NCBI RefSeq assembly: GCF_022919715.1
Contig: NZ_CP095042.1
Location: forward strand, 3,844,001 to 3,908,000
Length of the DNA: 64,000 bases
Source of the DNA: Agromyces sp. H17E-10
Lineage (GTDB): Bacteria > Actinomycetota > Actinomycetes > Actinomycetales > Microbacteriaceae
Direction: 5' to 3'
The position numbers were made by a program, and so were the translations under genes. Shown here piece by piece: positions 20,725 to 34,700 of this stretch; the first letter of the stretch is position 1; every line of letters starts with the position of its first letter. Below the pieces are notes generated by a model. That model was not told the DNA's origin, ran no database searches, and was given only the letters and a program-made list of their open reading frames with translations.

Positions 20725-21440
20725 AGCGCTCCCGCATGAAGCTCATCGCGATCGTCACGTCGATCGCCGGATCGGCGATCGCGTTGCTCGCGTGGAGCCA
20801 GACCTGGTTCGGACTCGTGCTCGCGAGCGGTGCCGGCGCCCACGTCGACGCCGAGGTCATCGCCGTGCCGGGCAGCGTAGCCTCGCCGGCGCTCGCGGCG
20901 CTCGGCCTGGCCGGACTCGCCCTCGCGGCGGCACTCGCCCTGGCCGGCCCGGCGATCAGCATCGTGCTCGGCGTGCTCGAGGTCGTGCTGGGTGGATGCC
21001 TCGTGCTCGCCTCCGCCCTCGCACTCGCCGACCCCGTGGCCGCCGTCTCGGCGTCGGTCACCGAGGCGACGGGCGTCGCCGGCGACCGCCCGACGGCGGA
21101 GCTCGTCGGTGCTGCCGTCGCGACCGCCTGGCCGACCGTCGCCGTCGCGGGCGGCGTGCTCGTCGTGGCGGCGGGCGTGCTCGTGCTCGCCACCGGCACC
21201 CGCTGGGCGGGTTCGTCGCGGCGCTACCGCAGCGGCCTCGAGCCCGCCGACGGCTCGCAGCCGGCCCAGCGGGGTGCTGCGGAGCGTGCGGTCGACGACT
21301 GGGATGAGCTCAGCCGCGGCGACGACCCCACCGACGATGCCGTCGACGACGCCGAGGCCTCCACCGACCCGGCCGACGACACCGCCGACACGACCGTCGA
21401 CCCCGCCGATGACACGACCGGCCCCGAACCGACCCGCTAG
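20721..21440 (+). CDS. Trp-region conserved membrane protein
   Basis: A 239-residue membrane protein of the actinobacterial Trp_oprn_chp type, recognised from location and layout; function unknown. Four hydrophobic segments are visible, at about 8-24, 48-68, 72-98 and 130-155. A cytoplasmic tail rich in Asp, Thr and Pro follows, with repeated PADD/PTDD-type motifs. It overlaps trpE by 4 nt (GTGA), so it is made together with anthranilate synthase. Its TAG stop is also the first half of a -10 box for the next gene. Confidence 0.88.
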   Translation: MKRSRMKLIAIVTSIAGSAIALLAWSQTWFGLVLASGAGAHVDAEVIAVPGSVASPALAALGLAGLALAAALALAGPAISIVLGVLEVVLGGCLVLASALALADPVAAVSASVTEATGVAGDRPTAELVGAAVATAWPTVAVAGGVLVVAAGVLVLATGTRWAGSSRRYRSGLEPADGSQPAQRGAAERAVDDWDELSRGDDPTDDAVDDAEASTDPADDTADTTVDPADDTTGPEPTR

Positions 21441-21443
21441 ACT
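21438..21443 (+). promoter_or_regulatory. -10 box overlapping a TAG stop, upstream of the HGxxPAAW gene
   Basis: TAGACT begins with the stop codon of the trp membrane gene. The next start is 33 nt further on with a GAAGGAG ribosome binding site, so this would be a leadered transcript. Confidence 0.45.
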
Positions 21444-21476
21444 GGCGGGCGGAAACCCCCGCACGAAGGAGCATCA

Positions 21477-21707
21477 ATGAGCATCGAGACCGCAGATCCC
21501 GGCCACGGACACTCGCCCGCGGCGTGGACCTCCGTCACCATCATGCTCATCGCGTTCACGATCGGCACGGTCGCGTTCTTCCTCGACGTGCAGTGGCTCG
21601 TCTGGGCGTCGGCAGGGCTGCTCGTCGTCGGCCTCATCGTCGGCTGGGTGCTCGCCCGTGCCGGCTACGGCGTCGGCGGCGCGAAGGTCGCCGAGAAGGC
21701 GCACTAG
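21477..21707 (+). CDS. HGxxPAAW family small membrane protein
   Basis: A 76-residue protein with the family signature HGHSPAAW near residue 10 and two transmembrane helices (about 18-35 and 40-59). It is a short conserved actinobacterial family found beside trp genes; function unknown. A GAAGGAG ribosome binding site precedes the ATG. trpC starts directly after its TAG stop. With the preceding gene it makes two membrane proteins between trpE and trpC, which could suggest a transport or tethering role. That is inference. Confidence 0.88.
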   Translation: MSIETADPGHGHSPAAWTSVTIMLIAFTIGTVAFFLDVQWLVWASAGLLVVGLIVGWVLARAGYGVGGAKVAEKAH

Positions 21708-22478
21708 GTGCTCGCCGAGCTGACGGCGAACGCGGTCGCCGACGCGCTCGCGCGCCGTGAGGACCACCCGATCGACGAGGTCGAGGCCGCAGCCCTCGCC
21801 CGCCCCGCGGCGATCGACGCCCTCGAGGCGCTCCGCCCGGCGTCGCACGTCAAGGTGATCGCAGAGATCAAGCGCTCGAGCCCGTCTCGTGGCTCACTCG
21901 CGGCGATCGCCGACCCGGCAGCGCTCGCGCGCAGCTACGAGCTCGGCGGCGCGAGCGCGATCAGCGTGCTCACCGAGGGCCGGAGGTTCGGCGGATCGCT
22001 CGCCGACCTCGAGGCCGTCCGTGCGGCGGTCGCACTGCCCGTGCTGCGCAAGGACTTCATCGCGACGCCGTACCAGGTGTTCGAGGCCCGTGCAGCGGGC
22101 GCCGACCTCGTGCTGCTCATCGTGGCCGCACTCGACGATGCGACGCTCCGCGAGCTCTTCGACCTCATCGTCTCGCTCGCCATGACGCCGCTCGTCGAGA
22201 CGCACTCTGCCGACGAGCTCGACCGTGCGGCTGCGCTCGGTGCGCGGCTCATCGGGGTGAACGCGCGCGACCTGACGACGTTCGAACTCGATCGCGACCT
22301 GTTCGGCCGGCTCGCCGAACGCTTCCCCGACGACGCGATCCGCGTCGCCGAATCGGCGGTGCTCACGCCCGCCGATGTCGCGCACTACCGCTCGTCGGGC
22401 GCCGACGTCGTGCTCGTCGGCGAGGCGCTCGTCACGGGCGACCCGATTGCCAACCTCTCAGCTTTCCTGGCGGTGTGA
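21708..22478 (+). CDS. trpC: Indole-3-glycerol phosphate synthase
   Basis: Converts CdRP to indole-3-glycerol phosphate. The 256-residue TIM barrel has the catalytic [41 protein letters not shown] and VAESAV. GTG 21708 directly follows the preceding stop and gives a normal N-terminus. trpB follows within 2 nt. The priA/trpF isomerase activity must come from elsewhere; actinobacteria often use a bifunctional HisA/PriA. Confidence 0.97.
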   Translation: MLAELTANAVADALARREDHPIDEVEAAALARPAAIDALEALRPASHVKVIAEIKRSSPSRGSLAAIADPAALARSYELGGASAISVLTEGRRFGGSLADLEAVRAAVALPVLRKDFIATPYQVFEARAAGADLVLLIVAALDDATLRELFDLIVSLAMTPLVETHSADELDRAAALGARLIGVNARDLTTFELDRDLFGRLAERFPDDAIRVAESAVLTPADVAHYRSSGADVVLVGEALVTGDPIANLSAFLAV

Positions 22479-22479
22479 C

Positions 22480-23688
22480 ATGGCGCTTCGTGCGCAGACC
22501 GGTCCGTACTTCGGCGACTTCGGCGGGCGCTTCGTGCCCGAATCCCTCGTCGCCGCCCTCGACGAGCTCGGCGAGGCCTACGACCTCGCGAAGCTCGATC
22601 CGGCGTTCGGCGCCGAGCTCGCCGAACTCGGGCGCAGCTACACCGGGCGCCCCTCGATCATCACCGAGGTGCCGCGCTTCGCACAGCACGCCGGAGGCGC
22701 ACGCGTCATCCTGAAGCGCGAAGACCTGAACCACACGGGTTCGCACAAGATCAACAACGTGCTCGGCCAGGCGCTGCTCACCAAGCGCATCGGCAAGCAG
22801 CGCGTGATCGCCGAGACCGGCGCCGGCCAGCACGGCGTCGCGACGGCGACCGCGGCGGCGCTCTTCGGGCTCGACTGCACGATCTACATGGGCGAGGTCG
22901 ACACCGAGCGGCAGGCCCTCAACGTCGCCCGAATGCGCCTGCTCGGGGCCGAGGTCGTCGCCGTGAAGGCGGGCTCGCGCACCCTGAAGGACGCGATCAA
23001 CGAGGCCATGCGCGACTGGGTCACGAACGTCGAGTCCACCAACTACATCTTCGGCACCGTGGCGGGGCCGCATCCCTTCCCCGAGATGGTGCGCGACTTC
23101 CAGAAGATCATCGGCGAGGAGGCGCGCCAGCAGGTGCTCGACCTCACCGGCTCGCTGCCGACGGCCGTCGCGGCCTGCGTCGGCGGCGGGTCGAACGCGA
23201 TCGGCATCTTCCACGCGTTCCTCGACGACGAGGGCGTCGGCCTCTACGGCTTCGAGGCCGGGGGCGAGGGCGTGGACACGCCGCGCCACGCCGCGACGAT
23301 CACGAAGGGGCGTCCCGGCGTGCTGCACGGCGCGCGCAGCTACATGCTGCAGGACGACGACGGCCAGACGATCGAGTCGCACTCGATCTCGGCCGGGCTC
23401 GACTACCCGGGCGTCGGCCCCGAGCACTCGTGGCTCGCCGCGATCGGCCGGGCGCAGTACCGACCAGTGACCGACGATGCCGCGATGCAGGCGCTGCGCC
23501 TGCTCACCCGCACCGAGGGCATCATCCCCGCGATCGAGTCGTCGCACGCCCTCGCGGGCGCGCTCGAGCTCGGGCGGGAGCTCGGCGGCGACGCGACCAT
23601 CCTCGTCAACCTCTCGGGGCGCGGCGACAAGGACATGGACACCGCGGCCCGGTACTTCGAGCTGTACGACGAGGAGAACGCCGAATGA
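22480..23688 (+). CDS. trpB: Tryptophan synthase beta subunit
   Basis: PLP enzyme joining indole and serine to make Trp. The 402-residue protein has the PLP lysine in [10 protein letters not shown], the phosphate-binding GGGSNAIG, and the C-terminal LSGRGDKDM. The N-terminus [16 protein letters not shown] is the TrpB1 type that pairs with TrpA. ATG 22480 lies just after the trpC stop. The stop overlaps trpA by 4 nt. Confidence 0.98.
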   Translation: MALRAQTGPYFGDFGGRFVPESLVAALDELGEAYDLAKLDPAFGAELAELGRSYTGRPSIITEVPRFAQHAGGARVILKREDLNHTGSHKINNVLGQALLTKRIGKQRVIAETGAGQHGVATATAAALFGLDCTIYMGEVDTERQALNVARMRLLGAEVVAVKAGSRTLKDAINEAMRDWVTNVESTNYIFGTVAGPHPFPEMVRDFQKIIGEEARQQVLDLTGSLPTAVAACVGGGSNAIGIFHAFLDDEGVGLYGFEAGGEGVDTPRHAATITKGRPGVLHGARSYMLQDDDGQTIESHSISAGLDYPGVGPEHSWLAAIGRAQYRPVTDDAAMQALRLLTRTEGIIPAIESSHALAGALELGRELGGDATILVNLSGRGDKDMDTAARYFELYDEENAE

Positions 23689-24479
23689 GCGCCCTGAAGA
23701 CGGTCGGCTCGGTCATCGCGCGACGCAACGCCGAGGCATCCGGCGCCCTGATCGGCTACCTGCCCGTCGGGTTCCCGACGCTCGACGAGAGCGTCGAGGC
23801 GGCCGTGGCCCTCGTCGAGAACGGCGTCGACGCGCTCGAGCTCGGGCTGCCCTACTCCGACCCCGTGATGGACGGCCCGGTCATCCAGGCGGCGACCCAG
23901 CAGGCGCTCCAGAACGGATTCCGCCTCGCGGACGGCTTCGAGGCCGTCCGTCGCATCACCGAGCGGGTCGACGCTCCCGTGCTCGTCATGACCTACTGGA
24001 ACCCCGTGGTGCAGTACGGCGTCGAGCGCTTCGCCGACGACCTCGCGGCGGCCGGGGGAGCCGGGCTCATCACGCCCGACCTCATCCCCGACGAGGGGGC
24101 CGACTGGATCGCGGCATCCGAGCGCACCGGGCTCGACCGGGTGTTCCTCGCCGCGCCGACCTCGACCGACGCGCGCATCGCCCGGGTCGTCGAGGCCAGC
24201 CGCGGCTTCGTCTACGCCGTGTCGACGATGGGCATCACCGGTGCGCGCGCCGACGTCGACCGGGCCGCCCGCGGCGTCGTCGACCGGCTGCACGCGGCGG
24301 GAGCGCCCGCGAGCTGCGTCGGCGTGGGCATCTCCACGGCGGCCCAGGTCGCCGAGGTGCTCGACTACGCAGAAGGCGCGATCGTGGGCTCGGCCCTCGT
24401 GAAGGCACTCGCCGACGGCGGTGTCCGCGGCGCCGGCGCCCTCGCCGCCGAGCTCGCACGCGGCACGCGCCGCGAGTGA
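23685..24479 (+). CDS. trpA: Tryptophan synthase alpha subunit
   Basis: Cleaves indole-3-glycerol phosphate and channels indole to TrpB. The 264-residue TIM barrel has the catalytic Glu in [19 protein letters not shown] and the Asp in [11 protein letters not shown], then [13 protein letters not shown] overlap with trpB gives equimolar coupling. The end of the gene is followed by the lgt promoter region. Confidence 0.97.
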   Translation: MSALKTVGSVIARRNAEASGALIGYLPVGFPTLDESVEAAVALVENGVDALELGLPYSDPVMDGPVIQAATQQALQNGFRLADGFEAVRRITERVDAPVLVMTYWNPVVQYGVERFADDLAAAGGAGLITPDLIPDEGADWIAASERTGLDRVFLAAPTSTDARIARVVEASRGFVYAVSTMGITGARADVDRAARGVVDRLHAAGAPASCVGVGISTAAQVAEVLDYAEGAIVGSALVKALADGGVRGAGALAAELARGTRRE

Positions 24480-24481
24480 AG

Positions 24482-24487
24482 TACGCT
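24482..24487 (+). promoter_or_regulatory. Candidate -10 box of lgt
   Basis: TACGCT lies just after the trpA stop and 51 nt before the lgt GTG. The intervening leader carries GAGGAAAGG, giving a leadered transcript. Confidence 0.4.
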
Positions 24488-24538
24488 GGCTGAGGCCCAC
24501 GCGGCCGACGTCGCTTCCGAGGAAAGGCAAGAGCCCGA

Positions 24539-25528
24539 GTGATCGCTCCGATCAGCATTCCGAGCCCCGATTACGGCTGGCGCACCATCGAGATCCCGGT
24601 GCCCTGGGGCATCATCCCTATCCAGACGTACGCCCTCTGCATCCTCGCCGGCATCATCCTCGCGGTGATCATCACCTCGCGCCGGCTCACGAAGCGGGGC
24701 GCGGAGCCCGGCGTGGTCCTCGACATCGCGCTCTGGGCCGTGCCGCTCGGCATCATCGGCGCCCGCCTGTACCACGTGCTGACGCATCCCGCCGACTACT
24801 TCGCGGGTCAGGAGTGGTGGAAGGTCTTCGCCATCTGGGAGGGCGGCAACGCCATCTACGGCGCGCTGATCGGCGGCGCGATCGGCGTCATCATCGGCTG
24901 CCGGTTCACCGGCCTGCGGTTCTGGTCCTTCGCCGACGCCCTCGCGCCCGCACTCCTGGTCGCCCAGGCGGTCGGCCGCCTCGGCAACTGGTTCAACCAC
25001 GAGCTCTTCGGCGCCCCGACCGACCTGCCCTGGGGGCTCGAGATCGAGTTCGACAATCCCGCCTGGCCGCAGGGGCTCGCCGAGGGCACGCTCTTCCATC
25101 CGACGTTCCTCTACGAGCTGGTCTGGAACCTGCTCGGCGCTGCGGTGATCGTGCTCCTCGAGCGTCGCATCAACCTGCGTTGGGGCAAGGCCTTCGCGAT
25201 CTACCTCATCTGGTACGGCCTCGGTCGCTCGTTCTTCGAGTCGATCCGCGTCGACCCGAGCGAGATGTTCCTCGGCATCCGCGTCAACGTCTGGACGTCG
25301 TTCGCGGCGATCGTGCTCGGCATCGTCCTCTACCTCGTCCAGCGTCGTCGCCACACCGGCGACGAGCCCAGCCCGTACGTTCCCGGACGTGAATGGAAGG
25401 GCCCCGACGCTGAGGTAGACTCAGACGAAATCGAGTCCGACTCAGACTCTCTCGACGACGGCGTCGAGGGCGAGAACGAGCCCCAGGGCGAGACGGCGGC
25501 CACAAGCCCGAGCCGTACCACCTCGTAG
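24539..25528 (+). CDS. lgt: Prolipoprotein diacylglyceryl transferase
   Basis: Integral membrane enzyme that adds diacylglycerol to the lipobox cysteine. The 329-residue protein has several transmembrane helices, including those near GIIPIQTYALCILAGIILAV, DIALWAVPLGIIGARLYHVL and AIYGALIGGAIGVIIG. The Lgt signature GRLGNWFNHELFG is present. The last ~60 residues form an acidic, disordered cytoplasmic tail rich in Asp, Glu and Ser. The GTG start has a GAGGAAAG ribosome binding site. Confidence 0.96.
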   Translation: MIAPISIPSPDYGWRTIEIPVPWGIIPIQTYALCILAGIILAVIITSRRLTKRGAEPGVVLDIALWAVPLGIIGARLYHVLTHPADYFAGQEWWKVFAIWEGGNAIYGALIGGAIGVIIGCRFTGLRFWSFADALAPALLVAQAVGRLGNWFNHELFGAPTDLPWGLEIEFDNPAWPQGLAEGTLFHPTFLYELVWNLLGAAVIVLLERRINLRWGKAFAIYLIWYGLGRSFFESIRVDPSEMFLGIRVNVWTSFAAIVLGIVLYLVQRRRHTGDEPSPYVPGREWKGPDAEVDSDEIESDSDSLDDGVEGENEPQGETAATSPSRTTS

Positions 25529-25643
25529 ACAGGCCGCCCGAACCCCGTTCTCCGAAGCGACGCCGCACCTCGCGTCGTGCATCCCCGTGTAGGGCCGATG
25601 GCGTCCCCGCTTCCATTCCCCTGATGTGATGAGGACGGTCCCT

Positions 25644-30213
<4,570 letters not shown>

Positions 30214-30221
<8 letters not shown>

Positions 30222-30274
30222 AACCCTGCAGACGATGGGGACGGCTGTGCGCACGAACTGCGTGGAGGCGACGA

Positions 30275-30282
<8 letters not shown>
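30214..30282 (+). CDS. 22-codon ORF bridging gltB and gltD
   Basis: Begins with ATG 6 nt after a GGAGG (MAETLQTMG...), overlaps the gltB stop by 8 nt, and ends ...EATNG at a TGA that overlaps the gltD start by 8 nt. Its end echoes the gltB C-terminus (EVTNG). It appears to be a by-product of a 61-nt junction duplication. It may act only as a translational coupler; there is no evidence that the peptide has a function. Too short for homology. Confidence 0.35.
30263..30282 (+). repeat. Direct repeat copy 2 at the gltB/gltD junction
   Basis: Matches 30202-30221 at 19 of 20 positions (T to C). It provides the GGAGG and ATG actually used by gltD. Confidence 0.9.
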
Positions 30283-31732
<1,450 letters not shown>

Positions 31733-31740
31733 GCCCCAGG

Positions 31741-31791
31741 CGCGCCGCTCGGCGCGTCGTCCGAACAAGGTTCGGCGCTCCGGCGCCGAAC
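31741..31791 (+). terminator. Two hairpins between gltD and pyk, one with an alternative pairing
   Basis: CGCGCC/GGCGCG (31741-31756, loop GCTC) is followed by a perfect 9-bp stem GTTCGGCGC/GCGCCGAAC (31770-31791, loop TCCG). The left arm of the second stem can instead pair with CCGAAC at 31761-31766, so the two forms exclude each other. No U-tract follows. This may be a terminator of gltBD or a switch in the pyk leader. Confidence 0.5.
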
Positions 31792-31818
31792 AACGCAGAA
31801 CACCGGGAGTATCACCAC

Positions 31819-33234
31819 ATGAGACGAGCGAAGATCGTCGCCACCCTCGGGCCGGCGACATCGAGCTACGAGCAGATCCGTGCGATCGTCGATGCGGGCG
31901 TCGACGTCGCCCGCATGAACCTCAGCCACGGCAGCTACGACGTCCACGAGGGCGTCTACCAGAACGTGCGCAAGGCCGCTGCCGACTCCGGTCGCGCGGT
32001 CGCAGTGCTCGTCGACCTCCAGGGGCCGAAGATCCGCCTGGGCAAGTTCGCCGACGGTCCGCACGAGCTCGCCGAGGGCGACATCTTCAAGATCACGACC
32101 GACGACATCCTCGGCACGAAGGAGATCGTCGGCACGACGTTCAAGGGCCTGCCGAACGACGTGAAGCCCGGCGACTTCCTGCTCATCGACGACGGCAAGG
32201 TCCGGGTCGAGGTGCTCGAGACCGACGGCACCGTCGTCACGACCAAGGTCGTCGTCGCCGGCCCGGTCTCGAACAACAAGGGCATCAACCTGCCCGGCGT
32301 CGCGGTCAACGTGCCGGCGCTCTCCGAGAAGGACGAGGCCGACCTGCGCTGGGGCCTCGAGCTCGGCGCCGACCTCATCGCGCTGTCGTTCGTGCGCAAC
32401 GCCGCAGACATCACCCGGGTGCACGAGATCATGGACGAGGTCGGCCGTCGAGTGCCCGTCGTCGCCAAGGTCGAGAAGCCCCAGGCGGTCGACGCCCTCG
32501 AGGAGATCACCGAGGCGTTCGACGCCATCATGGTCGCCCGCGGCGACCTCGGCGTGGAGCTGCCGCTCGAGGCCGTGCCGATCGTGCAGAAGCGCGCGGT
32601 CGAGATCGCCCGCCGGCTCGCGAAGCCCGTCATCGTGGCGACGCAGATGCTCGAGTCGATGATCCACAGCCCGGTGCCGACGCGCGCCGAGACCAGTGAC
32701 GTCGCGAACGCGGTGCTCGACGGTGCCGACGCGGTCATGCTCTCGGGCGAGACGAGCGTGGGGGAGTACCCCGTCATCACGGTGCAGACCATGGCGCGCA
32801 TCGTCGAGTCGACCGAGCAGCACGGCCTCGACCGTATCCTGCCGCTCGGCACGAAGCCGCGCACGCAGTCCGGGGCCATCACGGCTGCGGCCGTCGAGGT
32901 CGCCGACTTCGTCGAGGCGAAGTACCTCTGCGTGTTCACCGAGTCGGGCGAGACGGTGCGCCGCATGACGCGCCTGCGCTCGAAGATCCCGATCCTCGCG
33001 TTCACGCCCGACCCCGCGATCCGTCGCCGCATGGCGCTCAACTGGGGCGTCGAGTCGTTCGTCGTCTCGCGGGTCACCCACACCGACCAGATGGTCGGCC
33101 AGGTCGACGAGGCGCTCGCGAAGACCGGCAAGGCGGTCAACGGCGAGAAGGTCGTCATCATCTCCGGCTCGCCTCCCGGCATCCCCGGCACCACCAACGA
33201 CGTGCGCGTGCACGTCGTCGGCGAGGTGCTCTAG
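31819..33234 (+). CDS. pyk: Pyruvate kinase
   Basis: Transfers phosphate from PEP to ADP. The 471-residue protein has RRAKIVATLGPA at the start, the substrate/metal region MNLSHGSYDVH, LVDLQGPKIRLGKF, the active-site signature IVAKVEKPQAVDAL, MVARGDLGVELPLE, and TQMLESMI. A C-terminal allosteric domain (about 340-471) is present. It is monocistronic: hairpins lie on both sides and a strong terminator follows. Confidence 0.98.
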   Translation: MRRAKIVATLGPATSSYEQIRAIVDAGVDVARMNLSHGSYDVHEGVYQNVRKAAADSGRAVAVLVDLQGPKIRLGKFADGPHELAEGDIFKITTDDILGTKEIVGTTFKGLPNDVKPGDFLLIDDGKVRVEVLETDGTVVTTKVVVAGPVSNNKGINLPGVAVNVPALSEKDEADLRWGLELGADLIALSFVRNAADITRVHEIMDEVGRRVPVVAKVEKPQAVDALEEITEAFDAIMVARGDLGVELPLEAVPIVQKRAVEIARRLAKPVIVATQMLESMIHSPVPTRAETSDVANAVLDGADAVMLSGETSVGEYPVITVQTMARIVESTEQHGLDRILPLGTKPRTQSGAITAAAVEVADFVEAKYLCVFTESGETVRRMTRLRSKIPILAFTPDPAIRRRMALNWGVESFVVSRVTHTDQMVGQVDEALAKTGKAVNGEKVVIISGSPPGIPGTTNDVRVHVVGEVL

Positions 33235-33244
33235 CGGTTCCGTC

Positions 33245-33278
33245 CCGAAGGGCCGGCCAGTGATGGCCGGCCCTTCGG
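33245..33278 (+). terminator. Terminator hairpin of pyk
   Basis: A perfect 15-bp stem (33245-33259 with 33264-33278) and a GTGA loop, 10 nt after the pyk stop. It lacks a U-tract, as other hairpins in this window do. Confidence 0.85.
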
Positions 33279-33338
33279 CATGCCGGTCGTGCCCAGAGCG
33301 AGGGCATGGCGAATCGGATGCCGCGGCACGCGTCGTGG

Positions 33339-33344
33339 CATGAT
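33339..33344 (+). promoter_or_regulatory. Weak candidate -10 box of the SRPBCC gene
   Basis: CATGAT, one base off TAnnnT, ends 6 nt before the GTG at 33351. It supports that start over the upstream ATG at 33306. Confidence 0.35.
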
Positions 33345-33350
33345 CCCAAC

Positions 33351-33806
33351 GTGGTCGTGAGATTCGAATGCCGGACGACGCTTCACATGAGCCGGGAGGT
33401 CGCGTTCGACCGCTCGCTCGACATCGACCTGCATCAGGCGTCGATGGCTCGGTCCCGCGAGCGCGCCGTCGCCGGGGTGACGACGGGGCTGATCGGACCT
33501 GGGGAGCAGGTGACGTGGCGGGCGTGGCATTTCGGCCTGCCGTTCCGGATGACGAGTCGGATCGTCGCGTACGACCGGCCCCGGTCGTTCACGGACGAGC
33601 AGGTGCACGGTCCGTTCCGGTCGTTCCGGCACGTGCATCGGTTCGAGCCGGCAGCCGATGGCGAGGGCGCGCTCATGGTCGACGAGATCGAGTTCGTCGC
33701 GCCGTTCGGTCCGCTCGGCAGGATGGCGGAGGTGGTGCTCGGACCGTACCTGCGCCGACTCATCGAGAGCCGGAACGCCCACATCGCCGACCTCGGCCCG
33801 ACCTGA
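33351..33806 (+). CDS. SRPBCC family (START-like fold) protein
   Basis: A 151-residue protein resembling the polyketide cyclase/dehydrase SRPBCC group: RFECRTTLHMSREVAFDRSLDID at the N-terminus, then repeated beta-strands with GPGEQVTWRAWHFG, and a long C-terminal helix (LGRMAEVVLGPYLRRLIESRN). It probably binds a hydrophobic ligand, which cannot be deduced. GTG 33351 starts just before the domain; ATG 33306 would add 15 non-homologous residues. Arg codons use CGG more than neighbouring genes, hinting at a different history. It is isolated between the pyk terminator and tRNA-Leu. Confidence 0.8.
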   Translation: MVVRFECRTTLHMSREVAFDRSLDIDLHQASMARSRERAVAGVTTGLIGPGEQVTWRAWHFGLPFRMTSRIVAYDRPRSFTDEQVHGPFRSFRHVHRFEPAADGEGALMVDEIEFVAPFGPLGRMAEVVLGPYLRRLIESRNAHIADLGPT

Positions 33807-33810
33807 GGGG

Positions 33811-33827
33811 CGCCCGTCGAACGGGCG
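33811..33827. terminator. Bidirectional hairpin between the SRPBCC gene and tRNA-Leu
   Basis: CGCCCGT/ACGGGCG with a 3-nt loop (7-bp stem). It is placed to end both the + strand SRPBCC transcript and the - strand tRNA transcript. Confidence 0.6.
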
Positions 33828-33831
33828 AAGG

Positions 33832-33914
33832 TGCCGGTGGTGGGGGTCGAACCCACACGCCCTTTCGGGCAAAGCATTTTGAGTGCTCCGCGTCTGCCAT
33901 TCCGCCACACCGGC
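33832..33914 (-). tRNA. tRNA-Leu, anticodon CAA
   Basis: On the minus strand the acceptor arms GCCGGTG and CACCGGC pair fully, with discriminator A at 33832. The anticodon loop is CTCAAAA between GAGCA and TGCTT, giving anticodon CAA (reads UUG). A long variable arm (GCCCGAAAGGGC) and the T-arm GTGGGTTCGACCCCCAC confirm a class II leucine tRNA. The terminal CCA is not encoded (CCT follows the discriminator). Confidence 0.96.
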
Positions 33915-33928
33915 CAGAGGCCTCGCCC

Positions 33929-33934
33929 AGAATA
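33929..33934 (-). promoter_or_regulatory. Candidate -10 box of tRNA-Leu
   Basis: On the minus strand TATTCT lies 14 nt before the tRNA 5' end. It sits 3 bp from the oppositely directed -10 of the ANTAR regulator. Confidence 0.45.
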
Positions 33935-33937
33935 CCG

Positions 33938-33943
33938 TAGGCT
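33938..33943 (+). promoter_or_regulatory. -10 box of the ANTAR regulator, leaderless register
   Basis: TAGGCT ends 7 nt before GTG 33951. Confidence 0.5.
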
Positions 33944-33950
33944 TTCCTGC

Positions 33951-34559
33951 GTGACTGACACCGAATCAACTCAGCCGGCAGCTCCGCGCCGCGTGGTCGT
34001 GGCCGAAGATGAGTCGCTCATCCGCCTCGACATCGTCGAGATCCTGCGCGACAACGGCTACGAGGTCGTCGGCGAGGCGGGCGACGGCGAGACCGCCGTG
34101 GCGCTCGCGACCGAGCTTCGCCCCGATCTCGTCATCATGGACGTCAAGATGCCCCAGCTCGACGGCATCTCCGCGGCCGAGCGGCTCTCGAAGGGGCACA
34201 TCGCCCCCGTCGTGCTGCTGACCGCCTTCAGCCAGAAGGAGCTCGTCGAGCGCGCGAGCGAGGCGGGCGCCCTGGCGTACGTCGTCAAGCCGTTCACGCC
34301 GAACGACCTGCTCCCCGCGATCGAGATCGCCCTCGCCCGCCACGCCCAGATCATCGCCCTCGAGGCCGAGGTCGGCGACCTCGTCGAGCGCTTCGAGACG
34401 CGCAAGCTCGTCGATCGGGCGAAGGGTCTGCTCAACGAGAAGATGGGCCTCTCCGAGCCCGAGGCGTTCCGCTGGATCCAGAAGGCGTCGATGGACCGCC
34501 GCCTCACGATGAAGGACGTCTCGCAGGCGATCATCGAACAGCTCGCCCCGAAGAAGTAG
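33951..34559 (+). CDS. PdtaR-like response regulator with ANTAR RNA-binding domain
   Basis: Likely transcription antitermination regulator of 202 residues. The receiver domain (about 14-125) has acidic residues AEDES, the phosphoacceptor Asp64 in VIMDVKMPQLDG, and a late VVKPF. The C-terminal ANTAR domain (about 138-198) has VDRAKGLLNEKMGLSEPEAFRWIQ and ends in a basic KK. It closely resembles M. tuberculosis PdtaR, which pairs with the kinase PdtaS; no kinase gene is adjacent here. GTG 33951 follows a -10 box and gives VTDTEST; longer frames run through the tRNA. polA follows. Confidence 0.93.
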   Translation: MTDTESTQPAAPRRVVVAEDESLIRLDIVEILRDNGYEVVGEAGDGETAVALATELRPDLVIMDVKMPQLDGISAAERLSKGHIAPVVLLTAFSQKELVERASEAGALAYVVKPFTPNDLLPAIEIALARHAQIIALEAEVGDLVERFETRKLVDRAKGLLNEKMGLSEPEAFRWIQKASMDRRLTMKDVSQAIIEQLAPKK

Positions 34560-34574
34560 GGGTTCGAGAACCCC

Positions 34575-34626
34575 CGAACGGCGGATGCCGCGACGAGTAC
34601 GCACTCGTCGAGGCATCCGCCGTTCG
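34575..34626 (+). terminator. Long terminator hairpin after the ANTAR regulator
   Basis: An outer 15-bp perfect stem (34575-34589 with 34612-34626) is stacked on an inner 8-bp stem CGACGAGT/ACTCGTCG with an ACGC loop. No U-tract. Confidence 0.8.
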
Positions 34627-34688
34627 TCGTGTCGGCCGGCCGTCTCGGCACCCGGGCCCGCGCGTCGGGCGGTGTCGGCGGCCGCTTG

Positions 34689-34694
34689 TAGGCT
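34689..34694 (+). promoter_or_regulatory. -10 box of polA, leaderless register
   Basis: TAGGCT ends 6 nt before the GTG start of polA. Confidence 0.5.
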
Positions 34695-34700
34695 GGTGCG

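Noticed and set aside
31761..31775. CCGAACAAGGTTCGG as a second SOS box before pyk.
   Set aside because: Only 3 nt separate the half-sites where the LexA operator needs 4, and the half-sites form part of RNA hairpins.
33306..33350. ATG 33306 as the start of the SRPBCC gene.
   Set aside because: It adds 15 residues outside the domain, and the GTG at 33351 sits in the leaderless register behind a -10-like box.
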